Position numbers and translations under genes: made by a program. Shown in pieces: positions 35,893 through 44,047 of a stretch of DNA of 64,000 nt. The first letter of the stretch is position 1, and each line of letters begins with the position of its first letter. The notes under the pieces are model-generated. The model worked only from the letters and a program-made list of their open reading frames with translations, ran no database searches and had not been told where the DNA came from. The stretch is from Rhizobium herbae (GTDB taxonomy: Bacteria > Pseudomonadota > Alphaproteobacteria > Rhizobiales > Rhizobiaceae). The stretch is taken from NCBI RefSeq assembly GCF_019511375.1, contig NZ_JAEUAO010000007.1:124001-188000 (forward strand). Reading direction: 5' to 3'.

Positions 35893-36651
35893 ATGGACTA
35901 TCGTCAGAGCAACCGTAGTCTGCGAAAGAGGCCGCTGTTTTTCGCCGCATCATCTGGCCTGGCTATCGGTGCGTTCGCGCTGGATGCTGCCGGCGCCATG
36001 ACGGCAAGCGACCATCTTGCCGTTGCATTGACCGAAAATCCTTACCTTCTTGTCGCCGTTCTGTTTGCCGGCGCCTTCGCCGGTATGACCATCGAGCAAT
36101 TCCTGTCCCGAATGCGAAGGCAGGCATGGCGGGAAAAGAACCGCCCCCGCTGGGGGAAAAAGAGTGGGGCGAGCATCGCCACTGGGCCTTGGCCTCCGAT
36201 GGAGCCTTCAAAAAAAACCGATGCTGCTGACCAGTTGCGGATCGTTATGGGTGCGACCTTCGCAATTCAGCCGCTTCTCAACAAGAGCGAAGCGCGCGTA
36301 TTCAAGGAACTCGACCGCATCCTCATTCGCCGCAACCCGGCATGGCAGGTGATGGCGCAAGTATCGTTGGGCGAGATCATCCGCAGCAAGGATGCGGTCG
36401 CGCACAGTTGCATCAACTCGAAGCGGGTCGACCTGCTGTTGGTGGATGGCGACTGCCAGCCCCGATGCGCGATCGAATATCAAGGCGGGGCCCATCACCA
36501 GGGCGCCGCAGCCGCGCGCGATGCCATCAAGAAAGAGGCGCTGCGACGCGCTGGGATCGGCTATTACGAGGTCGTGGCAGGCCAAACTACGCCGTCGGAA
36601 CTTAGGCGATTGGTAGAGAAGCTGGTAGACAAGCCGGCAGCACCCGAATAG
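35893..36651 (+). CDS. DUF2726 domain protein (nuclease-fold, membrane-anchored)
   Basis: A 252-residue protein. One N-terminal membrane region at about 12-62 (FFAASSGLAIGAFAL and LLVAVLFAGAFAGM). The C-terminal DUF2726 domain from about residue 120 reads LLNKSEARVFKELDRIL, KRVDLLLVDGDCQPRCAIEYQGGAHHQG and KKEALRRAGIGYYEVV. The pattern D...E-Y-Q is of the restriction-endonuclease-like fold, and the family is thought to be nuclease related. Substrate unknown. GAGAGGGG precedes the ATG. Confidence 0.78.
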   Translation: MDYRQSNRSLRKRPLFFAASSGLAIGAFALDAAGAMTASDHLAVALTENPYLLVAVLFAGAFAGMTIEQFLSRMRRQAWREKNRPRWGKKSGASIATGPWPPMEPSKKTDAADQLRIVMGATFAIQPLLNKSEARVFKELDRILIRRNPAWQVMAQVSLGEIIRSKDAVAHSCINSKRVDLLLVDGDCQPRCAIEYQGGAHHQGAAAARDAIKKEALRRAGIGYYEVVAGQTTPSELRRLVEKLVDKPAAPE

Positions 36652-36765
36652 CGGCCGCGGCCCTTGCGGCTTTCAGTCCAAGCGCAAGCCGCTCCCAATT
36701 TTCCGAATTTCCCGCTGTCGCGATATTCCGGCTTCTAAAAGACTAAGGACTTCAAAGGAGGAAAA

Positions 36766-36842
<77 letters not shown>

Positions 36843-37034
36843 AACCGAAAAGAGCCGTATATAATCGGGACTTCTGGCGCAAGCCCTGATTTTGGAAAAG
36901 GCTTGGAAATCGATGAGAAAAAAGCGCGGGCGTCTGGTGCTGCATCCCAGCCATGGCGTCAAATTTTTCGATCCTTAAAGTTTTCAGCAACCCGTTGCCC
37001 CGATAATGCCGGCTGTTAATCGGGGAGCCGGGTG

Positions 37035-37709
37035 ATGGCGAAGACAGCGAGTAGAAAAGGCCACAAGCGGCGGGCGGGCCGGAAGCAGGCGAAGGGCGGC
37101 ATGTGGCCCTGGTATCTGGCCGGTGTCCTGTCGGTGAGCGCTGCGGTCGCCTATGATCACCGGGCAGAGATCGTGCCGATGGCAGCACCCTTCTATACGG
37201 CGTCGATCGCCAAGCCGCGACCGGTCGAGAAGCGGGCCGAAAAGCAGCCGGACAAGGCAAGGCCGGCTCTGGCAATGCCAAGACCCGGAGCGCGGCCGGT
37301 CGAGCAGGCGGCCCTTGAACCGCCGGCGCGGATCACGGGTGTGGGAAATTCCCGCAACGGCAAGCCGGGCACCTATTATTTCTGCACGGTGACGCTCGAA
37401 AACTGCGTCATCGACGGCGGTACGTTCTGGTACGGGCGCCAGAAGGTCCAGATCGCGGATATCGAGGTGCCGCGCATCAAACAGGCCAAATGCGACAACG
37501 AGCGCAAGTTCGGCTCGCTGGCAAAGCGGCGGCTGTGGGAAATCCTCAATGCCGGCGAGGTCCGTCTCGCCGGGGCCGGCGGCAAGGCCGGCGTCCAAAA
37601 TGCCCGGGTGACGGTGGGCGAGGGGCGGTCGATCGGCGACATGCTGGTGGCCGAGGGCCTTGCCCGGCATGGGGCGGACGGCAAGCGCGGCTGGTGCGCA
37701 GAGGGCTAG
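37035..37709 (+). CDS. Membrane-anchored staphylococcal-nuclease-like protein, active site degenerate
   Basis: A 224-residue protein with one N-terminal span (MWPWYLAGVLSVSAAVAY), a Pro/Ala/Lys-rich linker to about residue 95, and an SNase-like OB-fold (VIDGGTFWYGRQKVQIADIEVPRIKQAKC, then NERKFGSLAKRRLWEIL and ARVTVGEGRSIGDMLVAEGLAR). SNases use a DGDT, an Arg before L-x-G-I-D, and a Glu in PE. Here these read DGGT, K/Q and PR, so catalysis is doubtful. The ATG at 37035 is preceded by an in-frame GTG. Confidence 0.75.
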   Translation: MAKTASRKGHKRRAGRKQAKGGMWPWYLAGVLSVSAAVAYDHRAEIVPMAAPFYTASIAKPRPVEKRAEKQPDKARPALAMPRPGARPVEQAALEPPARITGVGNSRNGKPGTYYFCTVTLENCVIDGGTFWYGRQKVQIADIEVPRIKQAKCDNERKFGSLAKRRLWEILNAGEVRLAGAGGKAGVQNARVTVGEGRSIGDMLVAEGLARHGADGKRGWCAEG

Positions 37710-37786
37710 CACCAAAGATTGATGATGACCGATGCGACCGGTTTAACTTCCGGCCGGCAGAAAACCGCAGTCGGATAGAAGTCCGG

Positions 37787-37874
37787 CGAGGATTTTTGAC
37801 GACGCCCGGAAGCCACAAGCGACGGGCCTCCGGGTGGCGCGGAAATCGGCCACGGGAGGGCGTCGAAATCCTCG
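37787..37874. repeat. Long imperfect inverted repeat in a convergent intergenic region
   Basis: CGAGGATTTTTGACGACGCCC (first 20 bases shown as arms 37787-37807) pairs with GGGCGTCGAAATCCTCG (37858-37874), with a four-base gap. A nested GCCAC/GTGGC stem lies within, and a further small hairpin GATGC-TCAG-GCATC follows at 37878. It sits in the 237 bp between the SNase-like gene and the convergent glycosyltransferase, where no coding frame is evident. Confidence 0.5.
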
Positions 37875-37946
37875 ACCGATGCTCAGGCATCGCTCCGTGG
37901 TTTCTTCTACCCGGACGCCCGTTTCCGTGCCGTCGCACGGTCATTG

Positions 37947-39128
37947 TCAGCGATCTTTGGTGTAAGCCCCTGCGGCAAGCTGGCGGTAGACGGTTTCGGT
38001 CTTGTCGATCATCCTCTCCAGCGAAAAATCCGACATTCTCGCCTCAGCCGCGGCGACCAAGGCTTTGTAGCGGGCAGGATCGGCGCTGTCGACCATGGCG
38101 TTTGCCAGCTTGCTCGTGTCGCCGTCATTGGCAACGATCAGGCCGCTTCTGTCCCTGTCGATTGCCGTCGATGCGCCGCCGACATCCGTCGAGACGATCG
38201 GTTTTCCGGCGGCGGCTGCTTCCAGCATGACATAGGACATCGCCTCGTAGCGGCTCGGCATGACGAGGACGTCGAAGGCGGGGATGGCCTGGGAACCGCT
38301 GAAGGCCGAGGTCAGGCGGATGCGGTTTTGCAGGCCGCTCCCGGCGATGGCCTTGCGCACGTCGCGCTCGCCTTCGCCCGCGCCGACCATGATCAACTGC
38401 GCATTGGGCAGGCGGGCGGCGGCGCTGCAGAAGGCTTCGATCAGCCGTTCGGGCGCCTTTTGATGCGACAGGCGGCCGACGAAGCCGAACACGAAGGTCT
38501 CGGCCGGGATGCCGAAGGAGGCGCGCACCGTCCTTGCCATGTCGAGCGGCAGCGGCGCGACGCCGTTGACGATGACCGATAGCCTGTCTTGAGGGATTCC
38601 AAGCGACCGCGCATGGGCATATTCGTCATCGGACACGCAGATGAGATGGTCGGTGAAGAGGCTCGCCAGGATCAGTTCGATGGCGCCGTAGATCAGGCGT
38701 CCGGCCTTGCCGAGCGACGGGTCCATGGTGCGGAAGGCATGCGGCGTGTAGACGCGCGGGATGTGGCGGCCGGTGAGGTGAGGGCGCGACAGCGCGCCGG
38801 CCTTCGAGCTGTGGCCATGGATAATGTCGAACGGACTGCCCTCCGCGATGATGTCGCGCAGCGCCCAAAAGGCGGCAATGTCCGACCAGCCCGGCGCGCG
38901 TTTCATCGCAACGGTGTGGACTGCCGGCAGATCGAGCGATTTCAGTTCGCGAACAAAGGCCGCCTCCGCCCGAACCGGCGAGTAGACGGCCTCCACGTGA
39001 TGGCCACGCCGTTTAAGCCCGCGGCAAAGATCGAGGAAATGGCGTCCGGAGCCGCCGCCGCTCGGCTCGAGTACCTGGAGGATACGAAGGCTGCCGCCAC
39101 TTTCGGCGATGGGAGGGTCGATGCTCAT
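37947..39128 (-). CDS. Glycosyltransferase family 4 (polysaccharide cluster)
   Basis: A 393-residue GT-B fold enzyme. LRILQVLEPSGGGSGRHFLDL is the N-terminal glycine loop; FGFVGRLSHQKAPERLIEAF and MPSRYEAMSYVMLEAAAAGKPIV (E-x7-E-like site for the nucleotide sugar) are in the C-terminal half. Cytoplasmic, assembling the repeat unit on the lipid carrier. The start at 39128 is used because the frame upstream is Arg-rich shadow sequence. Last gene of the leftward polysaccharide set. Confidence 0.85.
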   Translation of the reverse strand: MSIDPPIAESGGSLRILQVLEPSGGGSGRHFLDLCRGLKRRGHHVEAVYSPVRAEAAFVRELKSLDLPAVHTVAMKRAPGWSDIAAFWALRDIIAEGSPFDIIHGHSSKAGALSRPHLTGRHIPRVYTPHAFRTMDPSLGKAGRLIYGAIELILASLFTDHLICVSDDEYAHARSLGIPQDRLSVIVNGVAPLPLDMARTVRASFGIPAETFVFGFVGRLSHQKAPERLIEAFCSAAARLPNAQLIMVGAGEGERDVRKAIAGSGLQNRIRLTSAFSGSQAIPAFDVLVMPSRYEAMSYVMLEAAAAGKPIVSTDVGGASTAIDRDRSGLIVANDGDTSKLANAMVDSADPARYKALVAAAEARMSDFSLERMIDKTETVYRQLAAGAYTKDR

Positions 39129-39190
39129 TCTGACAATCCGCCGCCGGCCCCGATGTGGAGCCGATCCGCACCCTGTGTACAATGTTGATG

Positions 39191-40462
39191 TTAACGCTGC
39201 GTTGGCGCGCTCAGACGCCGATGCGTCAAGGGACCTGCGGCGTTGCGCCGGTGGCGGTATTCCAGGGCGCCACAGCCCCAGATGATGCCGAGCAGCAGGT
39301 AAAAGTGCCGCCAGTGGTCGGTGTCGATAACATTGCCGATGGCGGCGTGGCCGATCAGGACGATCCAGGCGATCATCAGGTAGGGTTGCCACGGCCGGTT
39401 AAGCAGCAGGAAGCGAAAGCCCATGGTGACCGTCCAGATGATCAGCGTGACATAGCAGACGAAGCCGAGCCAGCCATAGGAGGTGAGGCACTTCAGCCAG
39501 ATATTGTGTTCGTCCTCGGGAAAGATGTTGCTGAACACCATCGGGCCGATGCCGAGCGGCTTTTCCATCGACATCAGGAAGCCGATCTTGTGGCGGTCGA
39601 AACGGCCAAGATGGCCGCCGTCATAATCCTGCACGAGTTGCGTGCGGTTGGAGAACAGATCGGCGACCTGCGGGATCTGCAGTGCGACGACCAGTGCCGC
39701 GATCATCAGGAGCGCGCCGCCGAGCGCCAGCACGAGGATCTTCAGCCGGAACGCGCCCGTGCGTTCCTTGAGCAGCATGACCAGAACGAGGGCGCAGGCG
39801 CAGAAGAGATAGAGCGCCCAGGCGGCGCGCGAGAAGGAGAGGAACAGGCCGAGTGCCATGATCAGGATCGCGACCGCCCTCAGCGCCGCGGTGGTGATCC
39901 GTTCGGTGAGCAGCCGGTACATGAGATAGAGCGACGGGGCGACGAGGAACGGTCCGAAGACGTTGGGATCCTGGAAGGCACCCTTGGCGCGATCGTAGAG
40001 CGTAAAATTCTCAGCCCCGGGTATGGCGCCGAAATAGCCGAGAATGCCGAGCAGCGAGGTCAGCACACCGGCGGCGACCCAGGCGTCGAAGATCAGCTTC
40101 AGGCGTTCATGGCGGGCTTCGATGATGGCCGCGTAAAAGACGGCCGTGAGAGCGAGGAAGCCGGAGACGGCCATGTACATCGGCGCCGTCGCAAGATCGC
40201 GCATGACGGTCAAGGACAGAAGGCCGCCGGTGATGAACAGGATGAACAGCGCAAGCAGCGGCGCGATGGCGCGCGAGATTTTCAGCCCGAAGAGGAACCA
40301 CAGGCCGATCAGCGCCGCCATGAAGACTTCGTAAGGAGCAGGTTCGGCAATGACGAAACCCGAGAGGAAAACGCCGAAGGTCACCATGCCCGAGCCGAGG
40401 ATCGCCACGGCGGCAAGCTGCGGACGAAAAACCGCGGCAGACGTGGCGCCAAGCGTGCTCAA
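39191..40462 (-). CDS. O-antigen ligase/Wzy-polymerase-like membrane protein
   Basis: A 423-residue polytopic membrane protein with about 11-12 spans. The Wzy_C-type region has SFSRAAWALYLFCACA and the long periplasmic loop with RFDRHKIGFLMSMEKPLGIGP and DEHNIWLKCLTSYGWLG, the usual ligase/polymerase motif with a conserved His. I start at a TTG (40462) that overlaps the preceding stop by 4 bp. It would polymerise the repeat units delivered by a flippase; no Wzx gene is seen in the cluster. Confidence 0.82.
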   Translation of the reverse strand: MSTLGATSAAVFRPQLAAVAILGSGMVTFGVFLSGFVIAEPAPYEVFMAALIGLWFLFGLKISRAIAPLLALFILFITGGLLSLTVMRDLATAPMYMAVSGFLALTAVFYAAIIEARHERLKLIFDAWVAAGVLTSLLGILGYFGAIPGAENFTLYDRAKGAFQDPNVFGPFLVAPSLYLMYRLLTERITTAALRAVAILIMALGLFLSFSRAAWALYLFCACALVLVMLLKERTGAFRLKILVLALGGALLMIAALVVALQIPQVADLFSNRTQLVQDYDGGHLGRFDRHKIGFLMSMEKPLGIGPMVFSNIFPEDEHNIWLKCLTSYGWLGFVCYVTLIIWTVTMGFRFLLLNRPWQPYLMIAWIVLIGHAAIGNVIDTDHWRHFYLLLGIIWGCGALEYRHRRNAAGPLTHRRLSAPTQR

Positions 40463-42021
40463 TAGGCATTTTCCGTGTTGAGAAGCCGGATCGGCGTCAG
40501 GAACAGGATCTTCAGGTCGAACCACAGCGACCAGTTTTCGATGTAGTAGAGATCGAAGGCGGTGCGGAACTTGATCTTCTCGTCATTGTCGATCTCGCCG
40601 CGCCAGCCGTTGATCTGCGCCCAGCCGGTGACGCCCGGCTTGACGCGGTGGCGGGCGAAATAACCCTCGACGACGTCCGAATAGGTGCGGTCGGCAGTCT
40701 GGGCGAGCACCGCGTGGGGTCTCGGGCCAACGAGCGAGAGCTGGCCCTTCAGCACGTTGAAGATCTGCGGCAGTTCGTCGATGGAGGATTTGCGCAGGAA
40801 CCGCCCGACCGGAGTAACGCGCGGGTCGCCCTTGGTGACCGCATTGCGCGCCGTGGGATCGCTCATGTGGGTGTACATGGAGCGGAACTTGTAGACCTCG
40901 ATCGTCTCGTTGTTGAAGCCGTGGCGCTTCTGCCTGAAAATGATCGGGCCGGGTGAACTCACCTTCACCGCAATCGCCGCTCCGATGAACACCGGCCAGA
41001 GGAGGGCCAGCGCGAGAAGGCTGAAGAAAACGTCGAAGACGCGCTTGGCGACCGAATCCCAGTCGGCGATCGGCTTGTCGAAGATGTCGAGCATCGGCAC
41101 CTGGCCGACATGCGAATAGCTGCGCGGACGGAAGCGGAGATTGTTGGCATGGGCGGCAAGACGAATATCCACCGGCAGGATCCACAGCTTCTTCAACAGT
41201 TCCAGGATGCGGTCTTCGGCCGTCAGCGGCAGCGCGATGATCAGCATGTCGATGCGGGTGAGACGGGCGAAGTCCACCAGTTCGGTGACGGTGCCGAGCT
41301 TCGGATAGCCGGCGACGATCACCGGCGAGCGGCGCTCGTCGCGGTCGTCGAAGATGCCGCAGATGCGGATGTCGTTGTCGGACTGATGTTCCAGCGTCCG
41401 GATCAGGTCCTTGGCCGGCTGGCCGCCGCCGACGATGACCGCGCGGCGCTCCATCGTGCCGTTGCGTGCCCAGTGGCGGATCGAATAGGCGATGAAGGTA
41501 CGTTCGGCGACGAGGAAGACGGCGCCGAAGACATACCAGCCGCCGAAGGAGAGCCGCGAGAAGGTTCCGCCGATCTTGAGAAGGAACAGTGCCAGCGCCA
41601 TGGCGGCGAAGGCCAGCGTCCAGCATCCGATCAGCCGCGGCAGAGCGCGCGCGGCGGAGCGCAGCAACGGCACCTGGTAGCCGTCGCACAATTGCAGGAA
41701 GCCGACGGTCAGGGCCGAACCGCCGGCAATCAGGCCGCAATAGCCGAGCAGCTCGTCAAGCCTCGGCGCGATATAGAATGCGTGAACGGCATAGCCGATG
41801 GCAAACAGCGCCGTGAACTCGAACAGCCGCATCAGACCGATGATCATGTTCGGAGAATAGGTGTCGGTGCGGAACTGTTCTGCGATGCGGCGGGCCAGCG
41901 GGTTGAGTTCGCGGCTCGCTTCGCTCTCCCTTCTTTCGTGGGGCGCGATGGTGCGGATTTCCGAAATCTTCTTTCGCAGCGCTTCGGTATCGAAGGTTTC
42001 CTGTTTGTCGATCTGGTTCAT
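40459..42021 (-). CDS. uppE: Undecaprenyl-phosphate hexose-1-phosphate transferase (UppE-like)
   Basis: Initiating enzyme of polysaccharide synthesis; moves a sugar phosphate to undecaprenyl phosphate. 520 residues: four N-terminal spans (about 60-180), a CoA-binding-like domain (RRAVIVGGGQPAKDLIRTL), a fifth hydrophobic segment (VFFSLLALALLWPVFIGAAIAV), and the catalytic domain with YKFRSMYTHM, RKSSIDELPQIFN, VGPRPHAV and KPGVTGWAQ. Fully intact. The symbol rests on similarity of the cluster to the Agrobacterium upp locus near argC and rpsI; the enzyme function is secure, the upp identity less so. Confidence 0.85.
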   Translation of the reverse strand: MNQIDKQETFDTEALRKKISEIRTIAPHERRESEASRELNPLARRIAEQFRTDTYSPNMIIGLMRLFEFTALFAIGYAVHAFYIAPRLDELLGYCGLIAGGSALTVGFLQLCDGYQVPLLRSAARALPRLIGCWTLAFAAMALALFLLKIGGTFSRLSFGGWYVFGAVFLVAERTFIAYSIRHWARNGTMERRAVIVGGGQPAKDLIRTLEHQSDNDIRICGIFDDRDERRSPVIVAGYPKLGTVTELVDFARLTRIDMLIIALPLTAEDRILELLKKLWILPVDIRLAAHANNLRFRPRSYSHVGQVPMLDIFDKPIADWDSVAKRVFDVFFSLLALALLWPVFIGAAIAVKVSSPGPIIFRQKRHGFNNETIEVYKFRSMYTHMSDPTARNAVTKGDPRVTPVGRFLRKSSIDELPQIFNVLKGQLSLVGPRPHAVLAQTADRTYSDVVEGYFARHRVKPGVTGWAQINGWRGEIDNDEKIKFRTAFDLYYIENWSLWFDLKILFLTPIRLLNTENAY

Positions 42022-42078
42022 GATATCCGCTCGGCCGTTCAGATGCGTCCGGCATAGCAGAAAGCCCCTAAGAAACGC

Positions 42079-43254
42079 TTACGGGCGGTTGTGCGGCCGA
42101 TCCTGCCGCGCGGCCGATTCCGGGACAAGCTGGCGATAGAGCCGCATGATGCTGCCCGCCATGGTCGACGTCGAGAAGGCTGCCTTGAAGGCGCCCGCAT
42201 CCGGCATCACCTTGGCCGCCCAATCCTGCTCGGTCATTGCGGCGGTCATGACATCGGCGAGCGACTGTGCGTCGCTCGGCACAGCAAGAGCCGAGCTTTC
42301 CGAACCCAGTACCTCAGGAATGCCGCCGACCCTGGCGGCGATCACCGGCTTGCGCGCAGCCAGCGCCTCAAGAACGATATAGGGCATGGATTCAGCCCGC
42401 GAGGGCACGACGACATTGCGCGTCAAGGCAAATGCGTCGCGCGCTTTCATCGCCGGCAGCATCTCGATACGGCGGCCAAGACCGCGCTCCAGCATCATCT
42501 GCTCGTATTCGCCCTTTTGCGGTCCGTCGCCGATCATCATGGCCGACAGCGGCTTGCCGATGATGCGCTCGGCGCGCGCGAAAGCATCGACGAAGAGGTC
42601 GGGTCCCTTCAGGTCGCGCAGCATGCCGATATAGAGGAAATCGACGGCGTCGGGCCGGGCAAGGACGGTTTCGAAATCACGATCGTCGATGCCGTTGTAG
42701 ATCAGTTCGCTGCGGGTGCGCGGCTTGCCGACTTTTTTTTCATAGGTCGTGCGCTCGAAATCGCACACGAAGACGATCGCGTCCGTGAGAAACTCCTGAA
42801 GACGCTCGAGAACAAACACGACCTTGCCGGAAAGCGCGCGGCTGTCGTAGTGCAAGCTTCCGCCATGCGGCGAATAAAGGCGGGCAACGCAATACCTGTT
42901 CACCCGCAAGGCTGAGCCGATGATCCGGGCCAGGGCGCCGCCTTTGGCGCCATGACCGTGCAGGATATCCGGCCGCAAACTTCTGATTTCCTTGTAGCTG
43001 CTCCAGAGTGCCGCCAGATCCGTCGGGCCGATGGACCGGGGGATCGGCAGGCGGACGAGACCGAGCGTGAGAAATGGCCTTATCTCGTCGAAAAGAGCGT
43101 CTTCGTAGCTGCCTCCCGTGGTGCTGTCACAGATGATGCCGATTTCGTGACCCTGTGCGGCATGTGCCTCGGCCAGATCGCGGACGTGGCGGAAGATTCC
43201 GCCGATCGGCGATCTGAAGCAATGAATGATGCGTAGCGGGCGGGAATCCGACAT
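42079..43254 (-). CDS. Glycosyltransferase family 4 (polysaccharide cluster)
   Basis: A 391-residue GT-B enzyme. LRIIHCFRSPIGGIFRHVRDLAEAH is the N-terminal motif; VNRYCVARLYSPHGGSLHY, FLYIGMLRDLKGPDLFVDAF and VPSRAESMPYIVLEALAARKPVIA mark the two domains, with the E-x7-E donor site. Five bases separate it from the Wza-like gene, so they are one operon. Sugar specificity unknown. Confidence 0.87.
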   Translation of the reverse strand: MSDSRPLRIIHCFRSPIGGIFRHVRDLAEAHAAQGHEIGIICDSTTGGSYEDALFDEIRPFLTLGLVRLPIPRSIGPTDLAALWSSYKEIRSLRPDILHGHGAKGGALARIIGSALRVNRYCVARLYSPHGGSLHYDSRALSGKVVFVLERLQEFLTDAIVFVCDFERTTYEKKVGKPRTRSELIYNGIDDRDFETVLARPDAVDFLYIGMLRDLKGPDLFVDAFARAERIIGKPLSAMMIGDGPQKGEYEQMMLERGLGRRIEMLPAMKARDAFALTRNVVVPSRAESMPYIVLEALAARKPVIAARVGGIPEVLGSESSALAVPSDAQSLADVMTAAMTEQDWAAKVMPDAGAFKAAFSTSTMAGSIMRLYRQLVPESAARQDRPHNRP

Positions 43255-43259
43255 GGCTG

Positions 43260-43835
43260 TCAGAACAGCCGCTCGCGCACATAGATGGTGTCGCCGGCCA
43301 TGATCGGATCGGAAATCGAAACCCGGCCGGTGAGGATACGTCCGTTGATCTTGCGGGTCACGTCGACATTCGCCTGGTTGGCGCGCGGCGAGTAGCCGCC
43401 CGCAACCGCAATGGCGTTCTGCACCGTCATGCCCGGAACATAGGAATATTGCCCGGCCTGGCCGACTTCGCCCATGATGAAGACGGAGCGGTAGCGATCC
43501 ACCTCGATCGTCACGTCCGGATCGCGCAGATAGCCCTCGCGCAGCTTGCCGGCGATCATCTTCTCCATCTCGGGCAGGGTATGGCCGCGCGACGGCACGG
43601 CGCCGATCAGCGGGAAGGCGACATAGCCCGCTTGGTCGACCGTATAGGTGCCGGTCAGGCCAGCCTGTTCGAAGACGCTGATCCGCAGCCGGTCGCCGCT
43701 GTCGACGCGGTACGGCTGGATCGTCGCTTCATGAAACGCCTTGGGCGCCGGCTGATAGCTGCTGCAACCGGATACGGCGAGGCACAGAGAAAGGCCCATT
43801 AGGGAAAGGCCTGTTTTCATTCGTGCGGACGTCAT
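43260..43835 (-). CDS. uppC: Polysaccharide export lipoprotein (Wza/GumB-like)
   Basis: Outer-membrane export protein of 191 residues. A lipoprotein signal ends in the lipobox AVSGC near residue 24. The Poly_export domain (YRVDSGDRLRISVFEQAGLTGTYTVDQAGYVAFPLIG) is followed by SLBB-type repeats (MGEVGQAGQYSYVPGMTVQNAIAVAGGYSPRA). It is shorter than E. coli Wza, as in many alphaproteobacteria. First gene of the leftward set and divergent from the Wzc-like gene. The symbol is by likely correspondence to Agrobacterium uppC. Confidence 0.85.
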   Translation of the reverse strand: MTSARMKTGLSLMGLSLCLAVSGCSSYQPAPKAFHEATIQPYRVDSGDRLRISVFEQAGLTGTYTVDQAGYVAFPLIGAVPSRGHTLPEMEKMIAGKLREGYLRDPDVTIEVDRYRSVFIMGEVGQAGQYSYVPGMTVQNAIAVAGGYSPRANQANVDVTRKINGRILTGRVSISDPIMAGDTIYVRERLF

Positions 43836-44047
43836 TGGGCTCTCACGCTCCGGAAACCATGTCATGGGCGATGTTATCAATCCGTTAGGGTTAATAGCCG
43901 GTAAAGGCGCGGCAGTTTTTCGTCATTGCGGCGCGTTCTCCCTGCATTCAGCGGTTGTCCCGTCGAGAGCGCCTTGCTGCCATTAACCCTTGCGTTACCA
44001 TGTTTGTTTACGTTGCGCCGAGTTGTGCAGGTTCGAGGTAAAAGCGC

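Noticed and set aside
39155-40465. 436-codon frame on the + strand across the Wzy-like gene
   Set aside because: Highly polar, Glu/Asp/Arg-rich translation complementary to a multi-span membrane protein; a shadow.
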